A program made the position numbers and the translations under genes. A DNA stretch of 64,000 nucleotides from Hippophae tibetana (lineage: Eukaryota; Streptophyta; Magnoliopsida; Rosales; Elaeagnaceae), in NCBI GenBank assembly GCA_037013495.1, contig CM072806.1, positions 15,793,001 to 15,857,000 on the forward strand, read 5' to 3'. The notes under the pieces are model-generated. The model saw only the letters and a list, made by a program, of their open reading frames with translations, searched no databases and was not told the origin of the DNA. Of the stretch, positions 46,089-58,672 are shown one piece after another; the first letter of the stretch is position 1, and every line of letters starts with the position of its first letter.

Positions 46089-47560
46089 CATTGAGATGTC
46101 TGCATCACCTCCCTCTTGGTCATACACCAAGTAAGGACTTTCAATTAGCATTAGACTGGGTATACCCTGTTAGGCTAAACCGCTCTGCTATTGATCACTT
46201 TCTCGATTGCTTATACACAATCACTTTCACCTGAATGAAGGAGGTAACGTGGATTGTCCTCTACTTTTCAATGGCCAAAGCTATACCCATTGAAAGTCTC
46301 AAGTGCATGCCTTGCTTTGACTAGGGGAAACCATGTTTGGTTTCAAGTTAATCACGACTGGATGTATCCTATGAGGACGTTTTCTGGTGGTTCAGAAATC
46401 TTAAAGCCCATGATCAAATAGACAAAGGAAGAGTGCAAAGAATCCAATTGGAACAGTAAAGACTATATGTCGTTACTATAGCTATCACATTGAATGAATA
46501 CAAATACATTTCTACCTATCAAACATCAAAGGAGGCACAAGACATCTTTGAAGTTACACATGAGAGTACCTCTGCGATGAAGAAGTCAAGGTTGATTCAA
46601 CTCAACAGAGACTACAAAAATTGCTTCAAATAGAAGATGATGAGAGATTTGATAGCTTCTACACAAGATTCTTAGATATTGTCAATACTTTTCACAGCCT
46701 CGGTCATCCAATTGAAGAAGATATGTAGGTTGAAAAGGTGTTCTCAGGTCTACAAGTTTAGTTCAGAGAACATGTCACTGCTATTAAGAGTGCTTTCAAG
46801 ATAGAGGACCTCAAATTTCATGAGTTGGTCAGGTGAAGTTCAAGCTTTTGAGATCCATCATCTTTTGCCTAAGAAGGGGAGAAATGTTGCTAGCCCTTAA
46901 AAGCCAACCACCAGCAAGAGAAGCAAAAAAAAATGTATGCTTAGATGGTAGCGATGAGAGTTCTAGCTCTGAAGAAGAGAAAATAGCTCTAATAGCCAAG
47001 AAATTTAATAAGTTCTTCAAAAGCAAGAATTCTTCTAGTAGTCCCATAAATGAGGGCTCTAGTTGGAGACACTGAGGCGAGTTAAGAAAAATGAAGATTA
47101 TGATGAAAATAATAACAAACATCAAAATAGTAGCAAGAGAGCAATGAAAGATGAGGTTACCATATCGAATAGTAGCAACAATAGTAAGAAAGAAGTTGAG
47201 AACAATTTCATTACCCTTGTGGCTTCAAAACCTACTGAGGAACCTTCTTTTGCTACCACCAAGTCTGCCAGGTTTGTTGATGATGATAAGATAAGTTACT
47301 AGACACCTACAATGAGCTCCTTGGAGGAAAAGAAGTCTTCGATCAACAAGATAAAGATGATCTCTCGAAGAAATATGAGATCATGCAAAAAAGATAGAAC
47401 ATGGTTGGCGAGTGTGAATTTGGTGTGGTTCTCCAAAATATTAGAGAAATCTTTAATGTCTAATTTAGACATAAGATGAACAAATTAGATACTATTTGAG
47501 ATGCTTTGAAAGCTTATTTCTTCGAATGTTTTATATGTTTAGAAGTAAGAATTTGTTTAC
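44994..47560 (+). mobile_element. Copia LTR and gag remnant (TGCAAAACAC family), copy 3
   Basis: The LTR at 44994-46088 is followed by a degenerate primer site, AATTGGATCATTGAGATG, at about 46091. Gag remnants run from about 46500 to 47560: HESTSAMKKSRLIQLN is the usual THEGTSxVKxSRLQxL segment of Copia gag, and DGSDESSSSEEEKIALIAKK is the acidic tail before the zinc knuckle. No polymerase is found. Broken fossil. Its LTR is the best intact relative of the intron Copia LTR. Confidence 0.65.
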
Positions 47561-47964
47561 CTTTCTTATTTGATAGTGACAAGCACACAATTAAATATAT
47601 ATTTCAAGTTGATGACCTTTGAAGAAGCTATAATTATTTCTTTCTTTTTAGAATATTTATTTGCTCCATCATTTTTACTTTTACTTTTTAGCGACTGTAA
47701 TCTAATCTCTTAAAAGTTTTTCCATATGCAAGACTAGGTACCTATTAATGGTCTTCATCAACATTTCTACTTAAATAATATGCAAGGAAATTAATAGTTT
47801 ATTTAAGATGTTATATTTCAAAAGTATTTATGGCAATTTTATTGTACTATTTTAGTCTTCTTCATTTAAAATTATTTTTCTTGTTATATAAAAAAATTTG
47901 ATTGCTTGATTATTAGTTTTAACAATAATTTTTTTCTAAATCTAAATAAATATGAAAACGTTAA
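47561..47964. other. AT-rich spacer
   Basis: Nothing recognised. Confidence 0.35.
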
Positions 47965-49070
47965 TTGCAAGTTTTATTGCTAATAATTCCTTTTCATAGA
48001 TAATATAATTGATTCATTTGATTTAAATTATCCTAAGTTATATCTAGCTTAATTCTTTTTATTTTTTAGTTTTTAGAAATAGAAGTTTTTCTAGCTCTAA
48101 AATCATTTACCAGTCATTGATGATCTTTCTCATCCCATTTCTTTGATGGTATAATTTAAACACACAACGCAACAAAAATATGAAATATCTATTTGTAAGA
48201 TTAATTTATCTCATGATTTAAGAATATATACTTCCGTTAGATTTTTTATTTATTTTTGGACTTGTTTTTCTTTTTTTAATATATTTACGAGGAGAATCTC
48301 CTTTTGGGATAAATCCTCGATAAAATTCTTTTCATAATTGAGAATTCCTAACAAGCTTTGTAGTTGTTTCATATCCTATATTTCTTCTTAAAATTCTTTT
48401 ACTATTGAGATAATATGTTCTTGAAATTTTATTCTTGATTGATTTGAAATTATTCTTAAAAAATTAATAGATATTTTTTCTATTTCTATTTTCTTTGAGG
48501 ATAAGATTATTCCATATTTTTGGAATCTTTTATATAACAAATGAGTCTCTTTTAATTGCTTGATTTGTGGTGTAGAGTCAGAAGAAACACTTAAAAATAT
48601 TGTGTGAAAGATTCTAAAAGTATGGAATAATCTTATCTTCAAACAAAATAGAAATAAAAAAAAACATCTATTTAATTTTTAAGAATAGTTTTAAACCAAT
48701 CAAAAATAAAACTACAACAACATATAATCTCAAAAAGAAATTTCTCTCATATATAAATTAAAAAAGAATAGATAAATCATAAAAGCAATTTCTTTTGGAA
48801 GTATATTTTCCAAAATCATCAGATAAATTAATCTTAAAAACAAATACTTTAGACTTTAATTGGGGTTGTGTGTTAAAGTTTAAAGTCATATCATCAAAAA
48901 AAATGGGAGAAAAATCCACCAAGGTCAATAAATAGTACTAGAGCTAAAAAAATCATGTCTAAAAAACTTTAAAATAAAAAATTAATCTATGGATATAATT
49001 GCGGATAATTTAAACCAAATAAATTCAATTATATTATCTTTGAAAAAAAATTATTAGGAATAATAACTTT
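47965..49070. repeat. Long imperfect inverted repeat
   Basis: The left arm (about 47965-48535) and the reverse complement of the right arm (about 48600-49070) align throughout. Shared words in order include GATAATATAATTGA, TTTAAATTATCC, TTTTTCTAGCTCTA against TTTTTTTAGCTCTA, AAGATTAATTTATCT, ATATACTTCC and GATAAGATTATTCCATA. The left arm has about 100 extra bases in the middle. The loop is only about 65 bases. It could be a fold-back element, two head-to-head LTR-like copies, or an inverted duplication. Its transcripts could form long double-stranded RNA. Confidence 0.65.
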
Positions 49071-49439
49071 CCTGTAAATGTTTCCTTCCTAATAATTTTT
49101 TATAATTTGTTAGAATTGATAACCAAACACTTAAAGATTTTCTATGTAACAAGAAAAATAATCTTGAAGGAAGACTAAATGGTACAATCAAATTGTCGTG
49201 TATACTTTTAAAGTAAAATATCTTAAAAGAATTAATAATTTCCTTGCAAATTATATAAGTAGAAATATTATTGAAAACCATTAGTAAGAACCTAGATTTA
49301 CAAATGAAAAAACCTCCAAGAGAATGGATTACTACTACTAAAAAAACAAAAAATGATAAGAGTAAACAATTGCTCCAATAAGAAAATATTGTATCGTCTT
49401 TAGATGTCATCAACCTTGAATATGTACTTTATGGAATGC

Positions 49440-49985
49440 TTGTCACCATCAAAACAGCAAGATAAATTCTTGTTTCCATGCATATGAAACATTTGAAGAA
49501 GCTAAGCAAGCTTTCAAAACATCTCAAGTAGCATCCAATTTTGCTCATCTTATGTCTAAATCAAACATTAAAGATTTTTATAATCCCGATATCACATATA
49601 AAATCTGTGAAAAACTTTATGGAATATGGAAAACTCATTCTTAGAGAATGACATAGAAAATAATTTAAACACATGACCCAATTAATAAAAGGAATAGTTG
49701 AAGCAGCAACTTCGACAAACCTTAGACAACTTTGTTTTCAAATAAACAAGTAGATGAATTGGGATAAAGATTTAAATTTTGATAGAATAGAAGTTTTTTT
49801 CCAATATCCGATAAAGTCAAAAATGAGTTGCCTAATCAATTTAAAAAAAAATATAAAAAGATTTGTTTATTAAAAAAAGTTTGAACAATGTTGGAATCAG
49901 GATATAAAGACATTTCGAAATATCAAAAATAAAATCGAAAATTATAAACCTAAAATTAAAGAAATAGTGCTATCAATTTTGATTT
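49440..49985 (+). other. Unassigned degraded coding remnant
   Basis: Short frames read AYETFEEAKQAFKTSQVASN, then FAHLMSKSNIKDFYNPDIT, YKICEKLYGIWKTH, and later LRQLCFQINK and FQYPIKSKMSCLINLKK. The text looks protein-coding but is broken. I considered a plant pararetrovirus or retroelement gag/coat origin but cannot support one. It lies next to the long inverted repeat and may belong with it. Confidence 0.35.
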
Positions 49986-50089
49986 CGATTGACTGCTTGG
50001 AGTTAACATTCTGACTGCTATTTGAGCACTTATTCTCTTTGTGGTGCTGCATCTTTGGTTGGAATCTTAAGGTTTGTGTTCTTTGATGT

Positions 50090-50460
50090 GGATTTGTTAC
50101 GAGCTAGTTAGGTATGAAAATTTTGTTCAATATGAACAATTTAGACTTTATGCTTGAGATTGAGGATTTAATCAAGGAAGATTAGGAGTCATTTGGCATA
50201 AGCATTAATGTTATTGATGTAACTGAGCATTTTGTTAGTCAGAATGCTCTATTCAAGGTGTTTCGGTGTATTTGAGCTAAAATGAGAGGCCTTGACCATA
50301 AAGTTCTTGATCACATTTCCTTCATGTTATATTTTGAAGAGATTGAGGATTTGGAGATGGTCTTGCGACGAGCACTATGGAACTTCAATAATATTTTGCT
50401 AGTTGTAAGGAAGGCTAGCATAGGCGTGACTCCTTCTCAACTAAATGGCTGCTCTCAAGG
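50090..50460 (+). pseudogene. LINE ORF1 (DUF4283-like) remnant
   Basis: From 50282 the open frame reads ISFMLYFEEIEDLEMVLRRA, then LWNFNNILLVVRKA. This is the DUF4283 core found at the start of plant L1-type LINE ORF1 proteins and of related zinc-knuckle proteins, whose usual form is (F)xFxFxxExDxxxVLxxGPWxFxxxLLVLxxW. Upstream pieces (NLDFMLEIEDLIKED, then VSQNALFKVFRCI) fit the domain start but are interrupted by stop codons (for example TAG at about 50185 and TGA at about 50274). The zinc knuckle and the endonuclease are absent. A truncated retroposed copy is the best reading. Confidence 0.6.
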
Positions 50461-52389
50461 TCTCAAATTCATGGAGGCAGTGTGGACTCTCCACATAGTT
50501 TACTATTTCTTCTTTGTTTCTGATGTGTTTATTGGTTTGGGGATGTTTGTATTTCGTAGATTGATTCAGTTTTTGTTTTGTTTTGGTGTTCTAGTTTTGT
50601 TCTCTTTTTATTGTTATCTTTGAGACTATTTTTTTTCTGGTTTGATTTGATTTTCTTTGATTTTTGGCCTATATATGGATTATTAGCTAGCTTGCTCTTA
50701 ATACTGTTAGATCCAATGAAGATAGGGCTGCTTGTAAAAGCTCTCCTATAAGTAACTGTGTTGCTTTGGATAGCGTGCAATGCTTAAATTGCCGTTAGTA
50801 ACCTCAGCAAGATATCTTGAGGAATTTGTACTCTCTGTTTTGGCCTTTTAACTTTCATCAATGATTTCTCATTATTATTAAAAAAAAACACTAATGTTCT
50901 ATTATGTGCATGCATCTCCTTTTATTGTTACAAAATCTGAGTTCACTATAGTGGTTTATTCATTAGTACAAAGGTCGCTAATAGCAATACACAATCATCT
51001 ACTTTTACCGTTGGTAAAAAGATCTATCACTACATGTGTCAGACAAATCACAATGTATAAGGGAGAATACCAGGTGCAGATTTTTCCAGGAACAAAAGAA
51101 ATAAACTAAGCTTAACCTTTAATTCCAACACAGAGAAGGCATTTAAAGGACAGTAGATACTACATATTGCGAATGTTTGTGTGGTCAAAAACCTATAGGT
51201 GCTTCCTTCCCTTCCTTCATTATGAATTCTTTTTTATAAATCAAAGGATACCATTATGATATAGAGAATTTAGACAAGAATCTCATTAAAAATTAAACGC
51301 TCAAAAGCCTCTAACTTCAACCTCTAAAATATCTTCAAATCAAGTAGAAACAATGTAAGGTTCCACCTAGATCCCAAAATGATACAGGAGCGAAGAAAAC
51401 AAGGAAGATAAATTATTTACTTAGATTGAATCAAAATTTACACTCAACCTTAAACATACTAGTCGTCTAACCCTCTTATACCAAGAGGAAATCTTTCACA
51501 GACAAGACAAAAGATCATCAATGTATTTTCCACCTTATTTACCACACAAATTTAACTAGCAATCTTGGCAAAAGTTTGAGATGGATCTACACAAGCATAT
51601 ATATTCTTTTAAACATATCAAAAGATGGGAAGTAGAAACAAAACCAATAGCAGAAGAAATGAAGTAACAAAAATATCATTGAATGTTGAGAGACAGAATA
51701 ACGCTCACAGTGATAGTGTGATGAACCAGCACTCGCATTCCTATTGCTTCGTAGATTTGTGTTGTTCAACTTAGTCACAGGCAAAAAATAGCCCCTTCGT
51801 CATATAACTATTATCTGTGAAACAATATAAAACTTGGCACTTGAATTTTTATTGATCTAGAAAATGACATTTGCCCCATTGCATAGGACCAAAGGCCTCT
51901 AGTACCAATTCATAGTAGCAATTATTATAAAGAATAAAAATGATAATACTAGTAAGCTTGTCAACATTTGAAAAAGAAAAATTTCAAGCAATTACCAAGT
52001 GAGCAAACATAACATTTAGCCAGATAACAAGAGGTTAACATGAGTTTAGAAGCATAATCTATACATGATAGAATAGATTATAGACGGGATTAAGTTCTGT
52101 TCAGTCCAACTCGCCACTTTAGTTCTGTTTTATTTAAGCTAGGTAAGTTTAATTTAAAAAAGATATTACTTTTAATAAAAAATTATTTTTGCTTTGAAAA
52201 TACCATTTTTAAAACAAGTTGGACTAGTATAACTAAAAACTACCACACTAAATCCATCAAACTTTATAAAAAGGCATTAAAGTGCCCTTAAATAGATGAA
52301 GAACTAATATGACCTAATCCCATGATGGACTATAAAATCTAGATTTAGAAATTGGAAACTAACAGTTTCCAAAAGGACTAGGTTGATGA
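50461..52389. other. Intergenic DNA downstream of the acylphosphatase gene
   Basis: No gene is supported. The right-hand 300 bases (52090-52389) should contain the acylphosphatase 3' untranslated region. Open frames at 50529-50780 (-) and 50894-51109 (+) are lysine/serine- or threonine-rich and look like chance. Confidence 0.4.
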
Positions 52390-53201
52390 TCAAACAGTTG
52401 GTTTGCGCTCGAATCCAGTGCCAGGCTCCTCGTTGCAAGGGAAAACCTGAAGCCCCGTGACCACTGCAGCAGGAGGACCCCGGCGACACCTCTGCTCCAT
52501 CTCCTGAACCGTATCAGAACTCCCAGAAATCAAAGCCTCAACAGAACCATCCCTTCTATTTCGAACCCAACCCTTCAAACCCAACTGAGTCGCATTTTCA
52601 ATCGCCCAATTCCTGTAGAACACGCCCTGTACTCGTCCCTTCACTACAACTCTGACCTGCACATCAAACATCCATAACCTAAAACTCAGAATCCAATTTT
52701 AAGACATAACAAAAATTTACCATTCCTAGAACCAACCACCCATTTCTTAATATCCTATCTTTAGCCCTAAGCACCGGACAAAACTATGATCATGCTTAAA
52801 TTGACGAATTACAAATACCCATTACTATAAATTGAGGGAATTTGAAGATGGGCACTTTCCGTTTTTGTAGAAGACTGATTAGAATCAGATGAATCCTGAG
52901 GAGTGCTCATGACGGAGAGAGAATGTCGAAGAGGATGTGAACGAGATCGGAACAGAGAATGAAGAGAAGGACGAGGAAGAATATGACAATCGCGAAGCGA
53001 AAGAGAACGATTAGGAGAATGAAAGTGAGGACGACGGAAAGAGGTGAGTCTAAGATCAACACTAACATTGTTGTTGATATATTTATCGTCCCATTTATCT
53101 GGAAACTTCTCCCCAAATGTAAGGAATCTGATTCCTCTGTGTTGGCAGATCAGAGGGCTTAATGTTGGGAGTGGTGGCATACTTGATGTCACAGTATACA
53201 A
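52390..53201 (-). CDS. Acylphosphatase, two exons
   Basis: The enzyme hydrolyses acyl-phosphates such as 1,3-bisphosphoglycerate. Exon 2 (52656-52390) encodes 88 residues starting VRVVVKGRVQGVFYRNWAIE. It contains the phosphate-binding GRVQGVFYR loop with the catalytic Arg, and WVRNRRDGSVEA with the catalytic Asn, and it ends FERKPTV. This is a complete acylphosphatase domain. Exon 1 runs from the ATG at 53201, or more conventionally from the ATG at 52910 (MSTPQDSSDSNQSS), to about 52860. The intron would be 52859-52657 (203 bp), with a proper GCAG acceptor. The expected donor reads GA instead of GT (GAAAGT in place of GTAAGT), so correct splicing is uncertain. Lengths are 105 residues from 52910 or 202 from 53201; the longer form has a basic Arg/Ser/His-rich N-terminus that could be an organelle transit peptide. 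The domain itself looks intact. Confidence 0.82.
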
Positions 53202-55499
53202 TCTACTTCACTTATAAAGAATCTACTGTGCTATATATATTCTTCGAGAAATTTCTGAGGTCAAAAGCTACACGCTTCTTTTATTCGTGTATTTTCTAGA
53301 GCTTTTTTTTTCATCGATACATAAATAGAGAAAATAACTCATGGTCACTTCACTCCGATTATAGTATGGAACGCTTAGTTGAATATTTCATATTTTAAAT
53401 CAATTGTTTAATATTTTAATATCTTTAATTTGTTTCAATGTTACTTTTAACTTTTACTATTAGATATTTTTATCTTTTAATTTTTTTATTGATATAAATT
53501 TTCATAGTAGAAAAAGATTATTTTTATCTTTTATATTATTTTGTAATAACGAAAAAAACTTGGTAAGGACCTTTAAAATTATGATAGCCTTTAATCATTT
53601 GATATTTAAGATGTTTAAGTTGTTATAGTTAGTCGTGGATGACGGAGTAGCTAAATATCTATCTTTGTGATGAAAGATAAAGGAAGTGTGTAGATTGCAT
53701 TTATCTAGTTGTTGTTATTCAATTTCACGAAGTATATAAGATGAATATATATAGATTAGATTTTACATAACGCATATCCCTTTCTATTTAAATAGACTTT
53801 CTATAACATTGACATTATTTCTAAATAACTATATCTTATGGACAAATGAGGATAATTATTGGTTGTTAGTCTCTTTAAAAAATTATTTAAATAATATGCC
53901 CATATGATGATTCAGTACTTACTAAATTGGTCTATGAGTCATTTTTGTTGATTGAGACCATTCATCTCTCGCCACATGATATGTATTAATTTATACCCAA
54001 TATCAACCCAAACCTCCTAGATGTGGATGAATGTGCAATGAGGTCTCTTCATAGTTTTGTCCATATCGAGGCTTCATGGCTCTTTCAATCACATTGACAG
54101 TGCTAGGCTCACCTTGGCATGCTATTTTACCTTGTTTAGTCAAAGAAATTTGTGCTCTTCTCACCCATTCAAAACATGTGCAATAGTTTCCTATCACTCT
54201 TGATATTTCTATATTATGTATAGGACTCCCGTTTAGTGAGTTATGTTGAAGTTAATGGTAGCTTTCAAAAAGTCAACTATAGTGTTACAATGTATCTTTC
54301 ATCTTCTATAGTATAATGCATGCCTACCAATCTCTTCAAGTCTATGTATAAAACATTTGAGTGATAAGACTTCTTTTGAGTGAGTCTCAAAATTCTCTTT
54401 CTTAATTGTATCACTTTCCAAAAGTATGAGGTTTTACTTGGATATTTTTTCGACTACCAAGTCATTAGTACACCTTTTCGTACTCGTACTTATACGAAGT
54501 GTATTGTTGGTATAGATCAAACTCAATTACAAAAGATAGGAGGACGGACATACATAGGTAGATCTAGTAGATATGTGTTGAGTCAGAGATGGATCGAGAG
54601 GGTTGACACGACATGGTGGTCAATTGGTTGGCTAGTAATAGTGTTGTCAACAAGGTTCCATCCAATGATGGTCCATCCAATAAGAGATGTTTTTTTTTTT
54701 GGAAGAACATATGTTATGGCATGGCCTAGAAAGGCATTGGATAGGACTCTGTGGCCCTTTAGGCAAAAGTTTATGCTTTACAAAATTTAAGGAAGATGTA
54801 TGTGCTTTGCGACCTATAAGGTAGAACTTTTAACTTTACGACCTCTACGGTAGAAGTTCGAAAGAGATTACTTGACATTAGTAGTGTATATTCCGTTGCT
54901 CTTAGAGAACAGAGATGATGTGGCACTTCATGTGTTACTAAATCTATACATTCTTTTTTGTAGCATGCTTTCCATACCCACTTAATTTGTGCTTGTGGGT
55001 AGAAGCATTTCTTGCTTAGCTTTTATCTAAGTGAAATACTTAGTTGTTTTCCTTTGCTAATTATTGATGTGGATTTCATGCAGTCCATCTTGTAGTGAGA
55101 CAAGTCCTTGCAACTATAGTAAGTGGCCTTGCGATAACGTAGGTAGTGAGCAATTTTATTTGCATAGACTTTTCATTTTATCATGTCTGAGATAGAGATG
55201 TGTGCTTTAAAATCCATGTAGTTAAAGGTTCTCTTGGAAACATGGATATTTTTTATTGTGTCATGTCAATCAAGACTTAGGGAATTTATCTTAAAAGAGT
55301 TTGAGACTCGGTGCACAACCATGGTAAAGGAAATACTAACTCCTTCGAACTAACCCAAATCTCACTAATAGCATAAAACATATAACCAAATAAACAAAAG
55401 AATGGAATATGCAAGGTGATGCATTCCATTTGTGCTAGTCAATTTAATCCTTAATATAATTTTCTTAAAATGTCGTGTTTTAATTTTTTACAAGGGATT
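53202..55499. other. Intergenic DNA upstream of acylphosphatase; open frames of unknown origin
   Basis: The first few hundred bases should be the acylphosphatase promoter. A GC-richer stretch at 54000-54900 has open frames on both strands (54003-54197 on -, 54380-54790 on +) that encode Arg/Trp-rich peptides matching nothing I recognise. The phrase GACCTxTAxGGTAGAA occurs twice near 54810-54855. A decayed transposon is possible. Confidence 0.3.
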
Positions 55500-56900
55500 T
55501 TAGAAAAAGAACTTCTAATTATGAAATTGAAGGCGCGAGGGAAGGGGGTTGATTGGGAAAAAATAAAGTAATCTAATAAAACATAAATAAAGTAAAATAA
55601 GATTTAATAATACTATTAAAACATGATTGAATAATCATCATCCACCACTAGCTTCAATTGCGATTAATAAAAGCATATTTTAACTTCTTATTCTTTTGAT
55701 TAAACCAATTTTGAGAAATTTATAAGTTCGAAAGTTTCCACCTCTTTTTACCTAGTCATTGAATTAAATAAATTCTTAATTCATCCTCTTTATAATAAAC
55801 ATTATAGAACAAGCTCTCTAAATTAATCAATCAGAAGCACTTAATGTTTAAGAAATATATTGGATCAAAGTTAAAATCATAAGCTCGATTTAATAATCTT
55901 AAATATCAATTCACATTGCAAAGTAATTTATCACTTTATTTAAATTGATAGGCAATTTCGTATCTAATCAAATAAATTAATTTTAGAAGAATTAACCTTA
56001 TTATTTAACTATATACTTAAATAATCAAAAAATTCTACAATGATATTAAAACAGTGAATTAAATACATAATTAAAGATAATAAAAAATTATAACATAAAA
56101 GATTTTATTAATTAATTGCAATCTATGTCTATGGTTTTAAAATCAATCACAATCAATAGAAAATTAGCCATCCATAAAACAATAATATATATATAAAAAA
56201 TATTCATAGGAACATTAAAAGAAAGGACTAAAAATCTTAAGACTATTGTCAATAAATCTTGTCTCTAGCTCTCCAAATCACCTCTTCAAATCTTTTCCTT
56301 GCCTCCAATCGCATCTTAATTTTATCAATAGGCCTAATTATTCCTATTTATAGTACTAAGTTTTGTGGAAAAGAAAGTGGGAAATAAAATTTGGAACTTG
56401 GGGAGTAATGTGAATTAACAACACACGAGGTGCGCCATTCAATATATCATGCCACGGCTTGATACAATTTCTTGATGCACCACTAAATTTGTGATACCCT
56501 CGCATTAGCTTGTTTTCGAAAAATCATAATAAAACCCGTGGGCTTAATTCCACAACAATAAAAGTTTCATGCCTCAACGCGAGGTTGTTTTCTTCAACCA
56601 TTCACATCGATAAAAATCTAATGTATTTATGTATAAAAATGGCATATAAGTCCTCCAATGTTTGACATTTAGCATCTCAAGTGCTAAATCTTCAATTCTT
56701 GTCATTTTGGACCTTTGCCTTGAATATTAATTCTTCCATTTATTTCTTTTAATGACTAAAATACCTAATATACATAAAAACATATCACATGATTCCGAAC
56801 ACACATTTTATAAAATAATTAAGTAAAAATGCAATAATAAAAACCTAATTATCTTAATTAATTTTGATAAATCACAAGATAAGCATGCTTTACAAGTACT
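55500..56900 (-). repeat. 3' LTR of the - strand Athila-type remnant
   Basis: It starts on the - strand with GATAAGTACTTGTAAAGCATG next to GGGACTAGCAATAAGC. It has a CTATAAATAGG TATA box at about 56345. The counterpart on the + strand starts near 62288. The outer end is approximate. Confidence 0.5.
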
Positions 56901-58672
56901 TATCCTAACTCCCAATTAGCTTATTGCTAGTCCCTATCCAACTAAGCGATTCAAAGATGTTCTCAAAAAAAGGAAAACAAATCAATCCAAAGCTAACCTA
57001 AATGACTTTCGTAGACCCCCCATAGTTGCATTTAGCATATACAATAAGCCTTTAAATCACTAAGTAGTCCTAATAGATGAGTTGAAGTCTCATGAGAACT
57101 TTTAGTGATGACACTCGCATACATCCTACTAAACCAAAATAAATTAAATAAACAATCAAAAACTAAAATGAAGAAACTTATTAGCTCTCAAATCAATTCA
57201 TATAATTGTTTGAAACATTGCCCATAACATATGACAATAGAATGGTTAAATATCACTCGAGCTCAAAGATAATTCAAACATTCATTTTACTTTTGTAATC
57301 GACTCTTTAACATCCAACTAACACGAAACGTTAATCTCAACACCGAATGATTTCATGTACAACATTTACAAAACAAAATTTTTGATCTCAATACTATTCA
57401 AATATGATATGTATAACATCACAAACTTCATAGACTTAGTTTTTAAATCACTCTCCACTAATGTAGAATTGATACACTATCTCGAATCAATGGGTCTCTA
57501 TCAAGGTTATAACATTAGGTTGAGGTGTGTGTTATGAAAAAGCCAAAAGGTGTGTCACAAAAATAAGATAATTAAATTCAAACACCATTATTTTAAGTTT
57601 TAAAATAGCTCCAAAATTTATCTAACTCATCCGGCCTGGATTTACCTTCACATTTAATGTTAAGTATATTATCTATATAATTTTCATATTTTATCAAATA
57701 TTACTATATCTTTTTTTCCTTTTTACTTTCTTTTATAACATGTAGCATATAAAATTGAATTACTATAATCTTTCAACATTTTTAAATCCAAAAATAAGCT
57801 ATTATTTTCACTATTTTTCGAGTTGTAGGATAATGTATTTTTTTCTAATAAAAAGGAAGGTTATAATAGACTAAAGAAATAAAAGTTTTATATTTTATAT
57901 AAGCACAAAGGAGTACGCTAGACAGAGAGATGAATGGTAGGCTTGAAACGGCTCAAATTGTCCAAAAGTAACCTAAATCATTTCCTTATCAATGTGTATT
58001 CTATGATCTTGCTTTGGGTGATTTTCAAATAAGTTCTAGAGTTTGTTGAGATCAAAAAGATATCCATGAAACATTTGTACACAAAATAGTCCTAAGTATA
58101 TAGATCAACCAAATAGTCTTAGCACATCCATAAGAGTCTAAAACTAAATGAAAATTTTATCCAAATCATGCTTTAACCGAAGCAAAATTTAAAATCCTCT
58201 ATATATTAGTGTAATTATAACCTTATTCCTATTATTGGAGTATGAATTAAGTGTAAATAAATAAAAAAATGAAATAAAATAATAAATAAATAAATCAACT
58301 AAAGCTACAATTTTTTTAAAACCATATAAAAAATGTTTGAAACTTCCATAATTCATTCTTTCGAAGGAACTTTTCCCACCCTGACCTAAAATATACATTA
58401 TCCCCAATGTTCAAATGTAAATCCAAGAAAAGTTACCCTTATTGTAGTAGTGAAGTACGATTAATCATGGCGATTTGGTCATTACTTTCATTGGATTCCA
58501 TCATCCAAGTTATATCAACCATAGAGAGTCATGATGTTCTTCATATATAACACCTCACTAAATAATTATGAAACTGAGGGTTCCAAAATAAAAATAACAT
58601 AGTCTAAAGAAAAATGAAACGAAAATCAAATTACACAAAATAAAAAAAATAAATCAAGCTAAAATTAATCCA

